From NCBI RefSeq assembly GCF_000426065.1, contig NZ_AUEQ01000011.1:124001-188000 (forward strand): 64,000 nt of DNA. Direction: 5' to 3'. The position numbers and the translations under genes are program-made. The notes below the pieces were generated by a model, which made no database searches, was not told the DNA's origin, and saw only the letters and a program-made list of their open reading frames with translations. Positions 27,925 to 36,667 of this stretch are shown here, in pieces. The stretch is from Mycobacterium sp. URHD0025. Its GTDB lineage: Bacteria > Actinomycetota > Actinomycetes > Mycobacteriales > Mycobacteriaceae. The stretch's first letter is position 1. Each line of letters opens with the position of its first letter.

Positions 27925-28743
27925 ATGGTGGATTTCGCCCTGCGGTCGTGTGGGCTGCGCGGGCATGCGACGTTCGCCCCCGATGAACCGGAGCTGCGCG
28001 ACCGGTTGCGGGTAGAGACGCCCGTCGGCGAGGCGTGGCGTTGTCTGCGGTGCGAGACGTTCGTCGTCGGCCCTCCGCGCGGTCACGGACCCGCCGACAC
28101 CGCACCGGAGATCCCGCGCGGGCGGCTGCTGCGCGACCGGACCCTGATGCGGCTGTTGGCCGTAGAGCGCGCGGTACGCGGCGTCGTGTTCCTGCTGCTG
28201 GCGGCCGGCGTTCTCAAGGTCCGGGCGTCACGCAGCCAGCTGCAGGACGCTTTCGAGAAAGACATCCCGCTGATGCGGCCGCTCGCGGATCAAATCGGTT
28301 GGAACATCGACGATTCCAAAATCGTGCGGCATATCGGTGAGGCCTTCACGTTGTCCTCGGCCACCTTGGTGTGGATCGCCGTCGGGGTGGCCGCCTATGC
28401 CCTGATCGAGTTCACCGAGGCCGTCGGACTGTGGCTGATGAAACGATGGGGCGAGTACTTCGCGGTGATCGCCACCGGCGTCTTCCTGCCGCTGGAGATC
28501 TACGAGTTGACCGAGAAGGTGACCGTCCTGCGCGTCGGGGCGCTGGCGATCAACCTGGCCGCGGTCGTCTGGTTGCTCTGGAGCAAGCGGCTTTTCGGCA
28601 TCAACGGCGGCGGCGCGGCCTACCGGGCCGAGCATCACACCGAGAGTCTGCTCAGTGTCGAACGGGCCGGATTGGCTGTTCCAGATGCTCCTCACGGGCG
28701 CGATACCGGTACGCCGACGGAGTCTCGCCACAGAACTGACTGA
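27925..28743 (+). CDS. DUF2127 membrane protein
   Basis: 272 residues. An N-terminal soluble part with a Cys pair (WRCLRCETF near residue 39) may bind metal. Four helices follow: AVRGVVFLLLAAGVLKV, LVWIAVGVAAYALIEF, YFAVIATGVFLPLEIY and ALAINLAAVVWLLWSK, matching DUF2127. Function unknown. TACGGT lies 6 bases before the ATG: leaderless. The last 92 bases overlap the convergent AraC gene, and the C-terminal tail is non-conserved in appearance. Confidence 0.75.
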   Translation: MVDFALRSCGLRGHATFAPDEPELRDRLRVETPVGEAWRCLRCETFVVGPPRGHGPADTAPEIPRGRLLRDRTLMRLLAVERAVRGVVFLLLAAGVLKVRASRSQLQDAFEKDIPLMRPLADQIGWNIDDSKIVRHIGEAFTLSSATLVWIAVGVAAYALIEFTEAVGLWLMKRWGEYFAVIATGVFLPLEIYELTEKVTVLRVGALAINLAAVVWLLWSKRLFGINGGGAAYRAEHHTESLLSVERAGLAVPDAPHGRDTGTPTESRHRTD

Positions 28744-29518
28744 AACATCGGGTGAACGAGCTGAGGTTCTCGAATCCCACGGCTGTGGCGGTAGCCTGCA
28801 CCGACTGATCGGGCCCGGCCAGCAGCGCCATTGCCCGCAACATCCGGGCATGCAGAAGGTATGTGCGCCAAGAGATCCCGATCGTCTCGGCGAACAAGCG
28901 GCGCAACGTGCGCTCGGACACCGCAACGGCCCGGCTGACGTCCTCTGCGCTCACCGAGGCGAGATGTTCCTTGGTGTAGGCCAGCGCGGCGGCCACGATG
29001 GGATGCTCGGTGGTCGGCAGGCTCAGCGGAGCTTCGTGATCGAGCGCATCGGCGACGAGGTTGGCCAGCGTGCGGAAGAACGTGTCGGACGTGTCGTCTC
29101 CATGGGCACGGTCGACCGGCCAGCGCAGCCCGTAGATCATCATTTCGCGGATCAGCGGCGAGACCGCGATGATCCTGGCCCGATCCCCCGGATCGGCGAT
29201 CATCTGCGCATCGAACATCACCGCCACGGTCTTGACGTCCGGGTTCATCACCGCCTGATGCTGCAGACCGGCCGGAATCCAGGCGGCCTGTTGCGGCGGC
29301 AACAGATAGTGCGCGGCGTCGGTTTCCACCTCGACGACTCCGTGCAGCGCGTATTCGATCTGGTGCACCTCGTGCGAGTGCCATCCGGTGATCAGCCCGT
29401 CGCCCTCGTAGAGGTAGCTGCCCGCCAGTGCGCGACCGCCCCGGCGCAACTCGATGACCGGCCTCGACAGGTTGGCCGATTGAGTCAAACCTCTGTCCGA
29501 AAGTGCAGAGACGGTCAC
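28652..29518 (-). CDS. AraC-family regulator with cupin N-terminus
   Basis: 288 residues from the GTG at 29518; an ATG at 29545 would leave only 24 bases for two divergent promoters. The cupin AraC-binding domain shows GWHSHEVHQIEYALHG and a WIPAGLQHQAV strand; the double HTH is SVSAEDVSRAVAVSERTLRR and SVQATATAVGFENLSSFTR. TACCCT lies 8 bases before the GTG. It is divergent from the amidohydrolase, which it probably controls in response to a small effector. Confidence 0.82.
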   Translation of the reverse strand: MTVSALSDRGLTQSANLSRPVIELRRGGRALAGSYLYEGDGLITGWHSHEVHQIEYALHGVVEVETDAAHYLLPPQQAAWIPAGLQHQAVMNPDVKTVAVMFDAQMIADPGDRARIIAVSPLIREMMIYGLRWPVDRAHGDDTSDTFFRTLANLVADALDHEAPLSLPTTEHPIVAAALAYTKEHLASVSAEDVSRAVAVSERTLRRLFAETIGISWRTYLLHARMLRAMALLAGPDQSVQATATAVGFENLSSFTRCFSQFCGETPSAYRYRAREEHLEQPIRPVRH

Positions 29519-29569
29519 GCTGTCCGAGGGTACTAGTTGAATCATGCAAGCGCGCACGCGAGGAGCAAT

Positions 29570-30832
29570 ATGAAAAAAGACGACCTGATCCTCATCAGCA
29601 TCGACGACCACGTCGTCGAGCCGCCCGACATGTTCCTCAACCACGTGCCGGAGAAGTTCAAGCCCGAAGCCCCGATCGTGGTGACCGACGACAAGGGCGT
29701 CGACCAGTGGATGTATCAGGGCCGCCCGCAGGGCGTGTCCGGTCTCAACGCCGTGGTGTCGTGGCCGGCCGAGGAGTGGGGCCGCGATCCGGCCGGTTTC
29801 GCCGAGATGCGTCCGGGTGTGTACGACGTGCACGAGCGGGTCCGCGACATGAACCGGAACGGCATCCTCGCGTCGATGTGTTTCCCGACCTTCACCGGGT
29901 TCTCAGCACGGCACCTCAACATGACCCGCGAAGACATCACGCTGGTGATGGTGTCCGCCTACAACGACTGGCACATCGACGAGTGGGCCGGTTCCTACCC
30001 GGGGCGGTTCGTCCCGATCGCGATCATGCCGACCTGGAACCCCGAGGCCATGTGCGCCGAAATCCGTCGCGTCGCCGCCAAGGGCTGCCGAGCGGTCACC
30101 ATGCCGGAACTGCCGCACCTCGAAGGCCTGCCCAGCTACTTCGACGAGGATTACTGGGGTCCGGTGTTCCGCACCCTGTCCGAGGAGAACGTGGTGATGT
30201 GCCTGCACATCGGCACCGGATTCGGCGCGATCTCGATGGCCAAGGACGCCCCGATCGACAACCTGATCATCCTGGCCACCCAGGTTTCGGCGATGTGCGC
30301 CCAGGACCTGCTGTGGGGACCGGCCATGCGCAACTACCCCGACCTGAAGTTCGCCTTCTCCGAAGGCGGAATCGGTTGGATTCCTTTCTATCTGGACCGT
30401 AGCGATCGTCACTACACCAACCAGAAGTGGCTGCGCCGCGACTTCGGTGACAAGCTGCCCTCCGACGTGTTCCGCGAGCACTCACTGGCCTGCTACGTGA
30501 CCGACAAGACGTCGCTGAAACTGCGCCATGAGATCGGGATCGACAACATCGCGTGGGAATGCGACTATCCGCACTCCGACTGCTTCTGGCCGGACGCACC
30601 CGAGCAGGTGCTGGCCGAGCTGAATGCCGCGGGCGCAAGCGATTCCGACATCAACAAGATCACCTGGGAGAACTCCGCGCGGTTCTTCAGCTGGGATCCG
30701 TTCCAGCACACTGCCCGCGATCAGGCCAACGTCGGCGCGCTGCGCGCCAAGGCCACCGATGTCGACACCTCGATCCGTCCACGCGCGGAGTGGGCACGCC
30801 TCTACGAGCAGAAGCAGCTCACCAAGGCCTGA
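29570..30832 (+). CDS. Metal-dependent amidohydrolase (amidohydrolase 2 family)
   Basis: 420 residues. The barrel opens ILISIDDHVVEPPDMF, where the usual HxH is DxH, as in many PF04909 decarboxylase/hydrolase enzymes; further ligands are likely in MCLHIGTGFG and ECDYPHSDCFWP. AGGAGC precedes the ATG at 29570. Relatives hydrolyse or decarboxylate cyclic acids and are frequent in mycobacterial sterol and aromatic catabolism. Control by the divergent AraC gene is likely. Substrate unknown. Confidence 0.84.
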   Translation: MKKDDLILISIDDHVVEPPDMFLNHVPEKFKPEAPIVVTDDKGVDQWMYQGRPQGVSGLNAVVSWPAEEWGRDPAGFAEMRPGVYDVHERVRDMNRNGILASMCFPTFTGFSARHLNMTREDITLVMVSAYNDWHIDEWAGSYPGRFVPIAIMPTWNPEAMCAEIRRVAAKGCRAVTMPELPHLEGLPSYFDEDYWGPVFRTLSEENVVMCLHIGTGFGAISMAKDAPIDNLIILATQVSAMCAQDLLWGPAMRNYPDLKFAFSEGGIGWIPFYLDRSDRHYTNQKWLRRDFGDKLPSDVFREHSLACYVTDKTSLKLRHEIGIDNIAWECDYPHSDCFWPDAPEQVLAELNAAGASDSDINKITWENSARFFSWDPFQHTARDQANVGALRAKATDVDTSIRPRAEWARLYEQKQLTKA

Positions 30833-30844
30833 GTTGTCGTTGAC

Positions 30845-31390
30845 TCAGGCGCGCAGCGGCACCTCACCGCTCACGGCGGTCATCGAGGTGAAGTTCTCGG
30901 CAACGGTCACCTGATCTCCAGGGACACCGGCGGCGGCGCTCGCCAGGGCTTTGAAGGCCTGCGCCGCCGCACTGAGGTCGTGCCCGAACAGTTGGGCGGG
31001 CTCAGGGGATTCGCCCCAGACGAGCACTTCGGCCCATTCGGTCGGGAATTGCCTGCGCTGCGCCGACGTCATCCGCGCGAACGCGTCGCCGCTCATCACC
31101 AGGACGCACTCTTCCTCGTCCCGGTGTGCCGAAGACGCCTCGGCATCGACCAGTTCGGCGCCCAGGATCTGCACCGGGCGTGCATCGTCACCGCCGGGGC
31201 CGGCGCCCTCGACAAGCTGAACCGTCACCCGCCAGCCGCTCATCATCCGGTCGACGATCAGCCCTCCGGCATTGACGGTCAGCTCCACCACGTCGCGGGC
31301 CATCACATGCATGCGATAGGCCACGGTGCCGCCGCAGCTTTCGTCCTTCATTGCGCCAACCCGGGTCCGGGCCTTCGTCTGCGACGTCAT
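30845..31390 (-). CDS. Hypothetical protein
   Basis: 181 residues from the ATG at 31390 behind GGGAGG; an upstream start at 31432 has none. Begins MTSQTKARTRVGAMKDESCG, then predicted beta-rich segments (RMHVMARDVVELTVNAGG, WRVTVQLVEG). No signal peptide and no domain that I recognise. A 17-bp palindrome lies 57-73 bases upstream, so expression seems regulated. It is convergent with the amidohydrolase. Confidence 0.6.
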   Translation of the reverse strand: MTSQTKARTRVGAMKDESCGGTVAYRMHVMARDVVELTVNAGGLIVDRMMSGWRVTVQLVEGAGPGGDDARPVQILGAELVDAEASSAHRDEEECVLVMSGDAFARMTSAQRRQFPTEWAEVLVWGESPEPAQLFGHDLSAAAQAFKALASAAAGVPGDQVTVAENFTSMTAVSGEVPLRA

Positions 31391-31446
31391 CGACACGACC
31401 TCCCGAGGATGGGCAACCTGCCCCGAGAACATTCCGGGACGCCCAA

Positions 31447-31463
31447 CTGTAATAGTTACAGTA
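31447..31463. promoter_or_regulatory. 17-bp palindrome upstream of the hypothetical gene
   Basis: ACTGTAA (31447-31453), TAG, TTACAGT (31457-31463): seven of seven arm positions pair. It overlaps AT-rich promoter-like DNA (TAACTA on the minus strand). The form is that of TetR or GntR operators, but no regulator gene is adjacent, so the binder is unknown. Confidence 0.6.
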
Positions 31464-31508
31464 GGTCAGGTACAAGTATCCGATCGGCTAGTACGCGGTC
31501 GGCGCACC

Positions 31509-33254
31509 TCAGTGCGTGATCTGCCAGTCCGCGGCCTCGCGCTGCTGGTTCCAGAACTCCCGGAAACGGAAGTAGCGGCCACCTTCGGCCAGGAGTTCAT
31601 CGATACTGCCGTCCTCGACGATCTGTCCGCCGTCGAGGAACAGCACCCGGTCCGCGTGCCGGATGCTGGCCAGCCGGTGCGCGACGATCACCCGGGTACG
31701 GGACCGCTCGTCGGCGGTCAGCGCATCGACCACCGCAGCCTCGTTCTCGGTGTCCAGCGCGCTGGTCGCCTCGTCCACGAGCAGCACGGGTGCCGGCTTG
31801 ACCAGGGCACGGGCGATGCTCACCCGCTGACGCTCACCACCGGACAGTGCCGAACCGGCTTCGCCGACCTTGGCGGCGTCCCCGTCGGGCAACCGCCCGG
31901 TCAACTCGTCCACGCGGGCCAGCCGCGCCGCCGTGGCGAGTTGCTCGGCATCGGCCGCGGGATCGCCGACCAGGATGTTGTCCCGGATGGACCCGTCGAA
32001 CAGGTAGGGATGTTGGAACACCACACTTGTTGCCGCCCTGCGGGTTTCGGCGTCCATCTGGGCCGTGTCGACTCCGTCGATCAACACCCGTCCCGCGGTG
32101 GGTTGATGCAGTCCGGCGATGAGCGACAGGATGGTGCTCTTGCCCGATCCGGACGGGCCGACGATCGCGGTGGTGCCGCCGGGCTCCAGGACGAAGCTGA
32201 CATCCTGCAACACCGGGCTGTTCCCGTAACCGAAGGTGACGTCAGCGAATTCGATCCGGGGCGCGGCGTTCCCGGACAGTGTGGCGGTGCCGGTGGTCAT
32301 CACCGGGGCGTCGAGCACGGCGCGGATCCGGCCGAGCGTGGCCCGGGTGGATTCGATCGCCGGGGCGAGCTCCGACAGTGAGGTGAACGGCTCGAGGTAG
32401 CGGGCGGCGACGACGATCATCGCGATCGCCTCGGGCACGCCGAGGGTTCCGCGCACCGTCAGGACGGTGGCCATCCCGGCCAGGATCAGCAGGGCGAGCT
32501 GGCTGGCCAGGCTGAACAGCACCTGCCCGGGCACCTGCATCAGCAGCAGCCGCATGCTCGCCCCGTGCTGGGCGGCCAGTGCGTCGCCGACCATGCTGCG
32601 GGCCGGCTCGACGCGCCGGGCCGCGCGCAGTGCCTGCTGGGTGCGGGCGAATTCGATGATGCGCTCCGTGAACGCCCTGTTGGTCTCGTCGGCCACGGAG
32701 TCGGCCTTGCGACTCAGCCGGCCCGAGGCCCAGAAGGCGCCGAGCAGGACCACCACACCGGCCAGTGCGGCCAATCCCAGCGGCACCGAGATCACCAGCA
32801 GCGCAAGCGCAATGGCTGCGGGCAGCAGGATCGCCCCGATCAGCGGGGTCAGCAGGTTGACCACCATGCCGACCAGTTCCGGTCCGGTGGCCGCGATGGC
32901 CTGGCGGGCATTGGCCGTGTTCGCCCCACCTTCGCCGCTCAGCCAGTCCATCCGAATGCTGGGCAGCCGGTCGGCCACATCGTGCTGAGTGTGGTCGAGC
33001 AGCGCGAATCCGAGGTCGAATCCCAGCCGCGAGGTCGTGGTGTCGATGACCCAGCCGACGACGGTCGCGGCAGTCAGCCACCCCAGCCAAGGCAATGCGT
33101 CGCGCGGCGCATCGCTGAACAATGCCGCCACCAATGGGATCAGCAGCACCGTGCCTGCCGCGCGGATCACCACCGAGGCCAGGGTGAGTGCGGCGTAGAT
33201 GCCGACCCGGCCCCGGCGGTCGGCCGGGATGAGGTCGATCAGGGTGCGGATCAT
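31509..33254 (-). CDS. irtB: Siderophore ABC transporter subunit IrtB
   Basis: 581 residues: six-helix exporter-type membrane domain, then a nucleotide-binding domain with Walker A VGPSGSGKST, Q-loop VVFQHPYLFD, signature LSGGERQRVSIARAL, Walker B VLLVDEATSALD and the switch His in VIAHRLASI. IrtB pairs with IrtA to import ferric mycobactin/carboxymycobactin, despite an exporter fold (established for mycobacteria). Its ATG overlaps the irtA stop by 4 bases. Length is near the 579 residues remembered for M. tuberculosis. Confidence 0.94.
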   Translation of the reverse strand: MIRTLIDLIPADRRGRVGIYAALTLASVVIRAAGTVLLIPLVAALFSDAPRDALPWLGWLTAATVVGWVIDTTTSRLGFDLGFALLDHTQHDVADRLPSIRMDWLSGEGGANTANARQAIAATGPELVGMVVNLLTPLIGAILLPAAIALALLVISVPLGLAALAGVVVLLGAFWASGRLSRKADSVADETNRAFTERIIEFARTQQALRAARRVEPARSMVGDALAAQHGASMRLLLMQVPGQVLFSLASQLALLILAGMATVLTVRGTLGVPEAIAMIVVAARYLEPFTSLSELAPAIESTRATLGRIRAVLDAPVMTTGTATLSGNAAPRIEFADVTFGYGNSPVLQDVSFVLEPGGTTAIVGPSGSGKSTILSLIAGLHQPTAGRVLIDGVDTAQMDAETRRAATSVVFQHPYLFDGSIRDNILVGDPAADAEQLATAARLARVDELTGRLPDGDAAKVGEAGSALSGGERQRVSIARALVKPAPVLLVDEATSALDTENEAAVVDALTADERSRTRVIVAHRLASIRHADRVLFLDGGQIVEDGSIDELLAEGGRYFRFREFWNQQREAADWQITH

Positions 33255-35842
33255 CGTGCCTCTCCTGCGGTGACGGCATCGCCGGGGTGCAATGACCGGC
33301 CGGTCTGCCAGAGCTGGTGATAGCGCCCGCCGGCGGCCAGAAGTTCTTCGTGCGTCCCGGTTTCGGCGATGCGCCCGCCGTCGAGCACCACGATCTGATC
33401 GGCGTGGGTGATGGTGTGCAGGCGGTGCGCGATCACCAGGACGGTGCGGTCCTTGGTGAGCCGGTTGAGTGCCTGCTGCACAAGATATTCCGATTCCGGG
33501 TCGGCGAAGGCCGTGGCCTCGTCGAGAATCAGCACCGGAGTGTCGGCCAGGATGGCCCTGGCGATGGTGAGCCGCTGGCGTTCACCGCCGGACAAAGCCG
33601 ACGCGGCGCCCAGCACCGTCTGATAGCCGTCGGGTAACCGCAGTATGCGTTCGTGGATCTGCGCGTCGCGCGCGGCCTGCTCGATCCGTTCTTGATCGGC
33701 TTCGGGGTCGGCCAGGGCGATGTTCTCGGCGACGGTGCCGGACACCAATTGCGTCTCCTGCAATACGAAGCCGACCTGCCGGTACAGCTCGTCAGCCGTG
33801 AATGATCGAATATCCCTGCCGTCCAGCATGATCGAACCCGAGTCGACGTCGTGGAAGCGGGCCAGCAGCGCGGCCAGGGTGGATTTTCCGGATCCCGACG
33901 GGCCGACCAGTGCGGTCACCGTGCCCTGCCGCAAGGTCAGCGACACGTCCTGGATCACCGGGACGCTCGGCCGGTAGCCGAAGGTCACGCGATCGAACAC
34001 CACGGCGTCCAGCTGACCGGCCGCACCCGCGTCCTCCCGGACCGCGAGGTCCGCCTCGTCGAGCGCGTTCTGGATGCGCCTGGCGGCCAGCATGCCGCCG
34101 CGGATTCCGCCCAGCCCATAGCCCACGCCCAGCAGCCGAACTCCGAATGTGGTGCCCAGCAAGAGAAACGGCAGCAGATCGACGGGGTCCATCGAGCCCC
34201 CGATGATCATCGGGGTGCCGACGGCGGCGATCAGCCACAGGAACGTTCCGGGCCGGGTCACCAGATCCATCGCCGACTTCTTGCCGGTGAACGGGCGCTG
34301 CCAGGCGACCAGGAAGCCGATGTACTCGTCGAGTCGGCGCCGGAAACTCGACGATGCCGCTCCGCCGAACACCCGCACCACCGGCTGGCCTTCGAGGTAG
34401 GCGCCTGCCTCACCGCTCATGCGGTCCGCCCAGCGCTGCGCCTGGCCGATCTTGGCACCGGATTGGATGGTCATGACCGACATCAGCACCAGGTAGGTGA
34501 GCACGGGAATGAAGAGCACCAGCGCCAGCCGCCAGTCGACCGCGAAGAGATAGACCAGGACGGCAACCGGGGCGACCACGGCCGCAACGGCATCCGGGAT
34601 CGCGTGGGTCACCAGATAGTGCAGCGACAACGTGTCGTCCTGCACCAACTGCTTGATCGAGCCCGACCCACGCGCGGTGAACCAGCCCAGCGGCAGCTTC
34701 GACATCTTGGTCAGCAGCCGGGTCCGCAGTTCACGGGCGAACTTCGCATCGAGGCGATGCAGCCACAGGGTCAGCCCGGCACCCAGCAGCGCCCCCAGGC
34801 CCAGCAGCCAGACCGCGGTCAAACCCAGTGTCCACAAGCGGGATTCCTCGGCACCCGCCAGCAACAGCCGGGCCAGCTCGACCAGCAGCACGAACGGGGC
34901 GAGCTGGATCAGGGTGATGAGCGCCTGTAGAACACCCGACACGATCAGCGGGGTTTTCAGCGGGGACAGCAGCCGGCCGGCGCCCTGTGCCCGCCAGGTG
35001 CCCCGTGCGGGCGACGCGGACGCCGCCGAGGGAGGCGCAGCCGGCGTCGGCTTCGGGTCGTCCACAGAGACTTCGGCTTTGGTGTCCGCCTTGTCCTCGG
35101 TGCGGTCGGTGCCCATCGCCCGGCCCTCGGTCCAGTAGGCCTGTGCGTGCAGTTCGGACTTGGGAAAACCGAACTCGTCACGCAGGCGGGTCCGGAGATG
35201 CTTGAGTGAGCCCGCCTCCGGCGTCACCCAGCAGTACCAGTCCGACCAGTCCCGCGCCTCGAGGGCCTCGGCGAGCGACGACGTGTCCTGGCGCTTGACC
35301 CAGTGCACGCGCAGCCGCGGATGTTCGGCGATCGGGATGAGCAGGTCGTTCTCGTCGTGCTCCTCGAGATAGACCTCGATCGGAATGTCTTGCGGCAGAG
35401 CACCGATGATCCCGTTGATGGCCGGCGTGGCGGCCGCATCGCCGATCAACAGGTATCCGGCGGGAAGATCATCGGGCACGGTGAATCCCGTCGAGCCCAG
35501 GCTCATCACCGGGATGGTGTCGCCCGGTTTCGCGGTCCTGGCCCACTTCGACGCCGGTCCCGACGGCTCGTGCAACACCACGTCGACCGCGAAATGCCCG
35601 GTGTCGGGGTCCATTTCGGACATGGTGTAGCCGCGTTGGAATTCGGTCTTGGACCCGTCCGGGTCCGGAACCCAGAAGCGCAGGTATGAGGTGGGCTCGG
35701 CCACGGCGTCTTCGAACACCGTCGGCGAAAACATGCGCAGTCGCACCATGTTGGGCGTCAGATAGGTGGTCTCGACCACGGTCGCCTGGTGATCGCGCGC
35801 GCCGAAGCCGCGCATCATCACTCCCTGAAACCCGCGTGCCAT
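33251..35842 (-). CDS. irtA: Siderophore reductase/ABC transporter subunit IrtA
   Basis: 863 residues. The first 270 form an FAD-binding siderophore-interacting domain (ATVVETTYLTPNMVRLRMF, the FAD-site segment FQRGYTMSEMD, AGYLLIGDAAATPAINGI), facing the cytoplasm to reduce Fe(III)-mycobactin. An Ala/Pro/acidic linker (about 250-290) leads to the six-helix membrane domain and an NBD with Walker A VGPSGSGKST, signature LSGGERQRLTIARAI and Walker B VLILDEATAFAD. The start MARGFQGVM agrees with the remembered M. tuberculosis protein. TGATG links it to the upstream tetR. Confidence 0.95.
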   Translation of the reverse strand: MARGFQGVMMRGFGARDHQATVVETTYLTPNMVRLRMFSPTVFEDAVAEPTSYLRFWVPDPDGSKTEFQRGYTMSEMDPDTGHFAVDVVLHEPSGPASKWARTAKPGDTIPVMSLGSTGFTVPDDLPAGYLLIGDAAATPAINGIIGALPQDIPIEVYLEEHDENDLLIPIAEHPRLRVHWVKRQDTSSLAEALEARDWSDWYCWVTPEAGSLKHLRTRLRDEFGFPKSELHAQAYWTEGRAMGTDRTEDKADTKAEVSVDDPKPTPAAPPSAASASPARGTWRAQGAGRLLSPLKTPLIVSGVLQALITLIQLAPFVLLVELARLLLAGAEESRLWTLGLTAVWLLGLGALLGAGLTLWLHRLDAKFARELRTRLLTKMSKLPLGWFTARGSGSIKQLVQDDTLSLHYLVTHAIPDAVAAVVAPVAVLVYLFAVDWRLALVLFIPVLTYLVLMSVMTIQSGAKIGQAQRWADRMSGEAGAYLEGQPVVRVFGGAASSSFRRRLDEYIGFLVAWQRPFTGKKSAMDLVTRPGTFLWLIAAVGTPMIIGGSMDPVDLLPFLLLGTTFGVRLLGVGYGLGGIRGGMLAARRIQNALDEADLAVREDAGAAGQLDAVVFDRVTFGYRPSVPVIQDVSLTLRQGTVTALVGPSGSGKSTLAALLARFHDVDSGSIMLDGRDIRSFTADELYRQVGFVLQETQLVSGTVAENIALADPEADQERIEQAARDAQIHERILRLPDGYQTVLGAASALSGGERQRLTIARAILADTPVLILDEATAFADPESEYLVQQALNRLTKDRTVLVIAHRLHTITHADQIVVLDGGRIAETGTHEELLAAGGRYHQLWQTGRSLHPGDAVTAGEAR

Positions 35843-36564
35843 CAGCGGTCCTCTCCCCCGGCGGTCAGATCCGCCACGATGTCGGTAATCGCCCTGCCGG
35901 GTACCACGGACGTCAGCAGTCCCCGGATCAGCGCAGTCATCAGAAGTTCCAGATACTGCGGACTGCGCAGTTGCATGCCCGCGGCGTGTACCGGACCCAG
36001 CGCGGCGTCGCCGGCCAGCCGTTCGGCGGCGGCGTCGCGCTCATGGACGAATCCGTCGTCCCCGCCGCTGGCCTCGGTCTTGAGCTCATGTTGGGCTGCC
36101 AGGCCGATGGCCAGCACGGCCACCGAACTGCTCAACAGCGCCGCGGCCTCGGCGGTGTAGCCGCGCCTGCCCAACGCGGCGATCTCGTCGGCGAGCAGCC
36201 GGGCGCCTGCCTCTCCGCGCGGAAACAGGACCTGCATGTAGGTGGCCAATCCGGGATAGGCCAGGGCGTAGCGGTGCAGACTCACCCCGAATGCCAGCAG
36301 GTGGTCTTCGATGGGCCGGACCGGATCGTCGGTGAATTCGAGCTCGGCGAGCAGGCTCTCGCCGACCAGGCGCTCGAGCTCCCAGCGGCCGCTGATGTGG
36401 CGGTACAGGGCGGTCGCCGATACTCCGAGGCGAGCGGCTACGGCATTGATGCTCAGGTTGCGCATGCCCAGCTCACGTCCCGCGGCAACGATGTCGGACA
36501 CGGTGATGAGCGGCGGGCGCCCGCCCACGCGCGCTACCCGCGCGGACACGCCGGATCCGGCCAC
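35842..36564 (-). CDS. TetR-family regulator at the head of the irtAB operon
   Basis: 240 residues from the GTG at 36564, which follows GGAGG by 5 bases; the GTG at 36570 overlaps that site. HTH: LSINAVAARLGVSATALYRHI (near residues 38-59). The long C-terminal domain contains LEFTDDPVRPIEDHLLAFG, a TetR_C-like pattern. The stop overlaps the irtA ATG (TGATG), so it is translated with the transporter. Such a regulator is not part of the remembered M. tuberculosis irtAB locus. It may tune import to a siderophore-like ligand; this is inference. Confidence 0.86.
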   Translation of the reverse strand: MAGSGVSARVARVGGRPPLITVSDIVAAGRELGMRNLSINAVAARLGVSATALYRHISGRWELERLVGESLLAELEFTDDPVRPIEDHLLAFGVSLHRYALAYPGLATYMQVLFPRGEAGARLLADEIAALGRRGYTAEAAALLSSSVAVLAIGLAAQHELKTEASGGDDGFVHERDAAAERLAGDAALGPVHAAGMQLRSPQYLELLMTALIRGLLTSVVPGRAITDIVADLTAGGEDR

Positions 36565-36595
36565 AATCACCTCCGCAGGAAAGTTACCCCCACAA

Positions 36596-36613
36596 ACTAA
36601 GGGTCGCCTTAGT
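36596..36613. promoter_or_regulatory. Candidate IdeR iron box before tetR-irtAB
   Basis: ACTAAGG (36596-36602), GTCG, CCTTAGT (36607-36613), a dyad 26 bases upstream of the -1 tetR ribosome site. The inner TAAGGGTCGCCTTA matches 12 of 14 positions of the first part of the IdeR/DtxR consensus (TWAGGTWAGCCTWA), but the outer CCTWA half is missing. The position is right for iron repression of the operon. IdeR control is established for irtAB in M. tuberculosis; here it is inference. Confidence 0.5.
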
Positions 36614-36633
36614 CCGCGTCAACCCGCTCGGGG

Positions 36634-36659
36634 AATAACAGAGCGATCGCTCTGTTATT
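36634..36659. promoter_or_regulatory. Perfect 26-bp palindrome, probable operator of the second TetR
   Basis: The left arm AATAACAGAGCGA (36634-36646) is exactly complementary to the right arm TCGCTCTGTTATT (36647-36659). The right end overlaps TATTGT (36656-36661), 6 bases before the GTG of the TetR gene at 36668. It sits between the two divergent tetR genes, 64-89 bases before the irtAB-side start, so it could influence both operons. Confidence 0.85.
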
Positions 36660-36667
36660 GTGGCCCG

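Noticed and set aside
29483..29503. CTCTG...CAGAG inverted repeat near the AraC start
   Set aside because: Five-base arms inside the coding region; too weak to call an operator.
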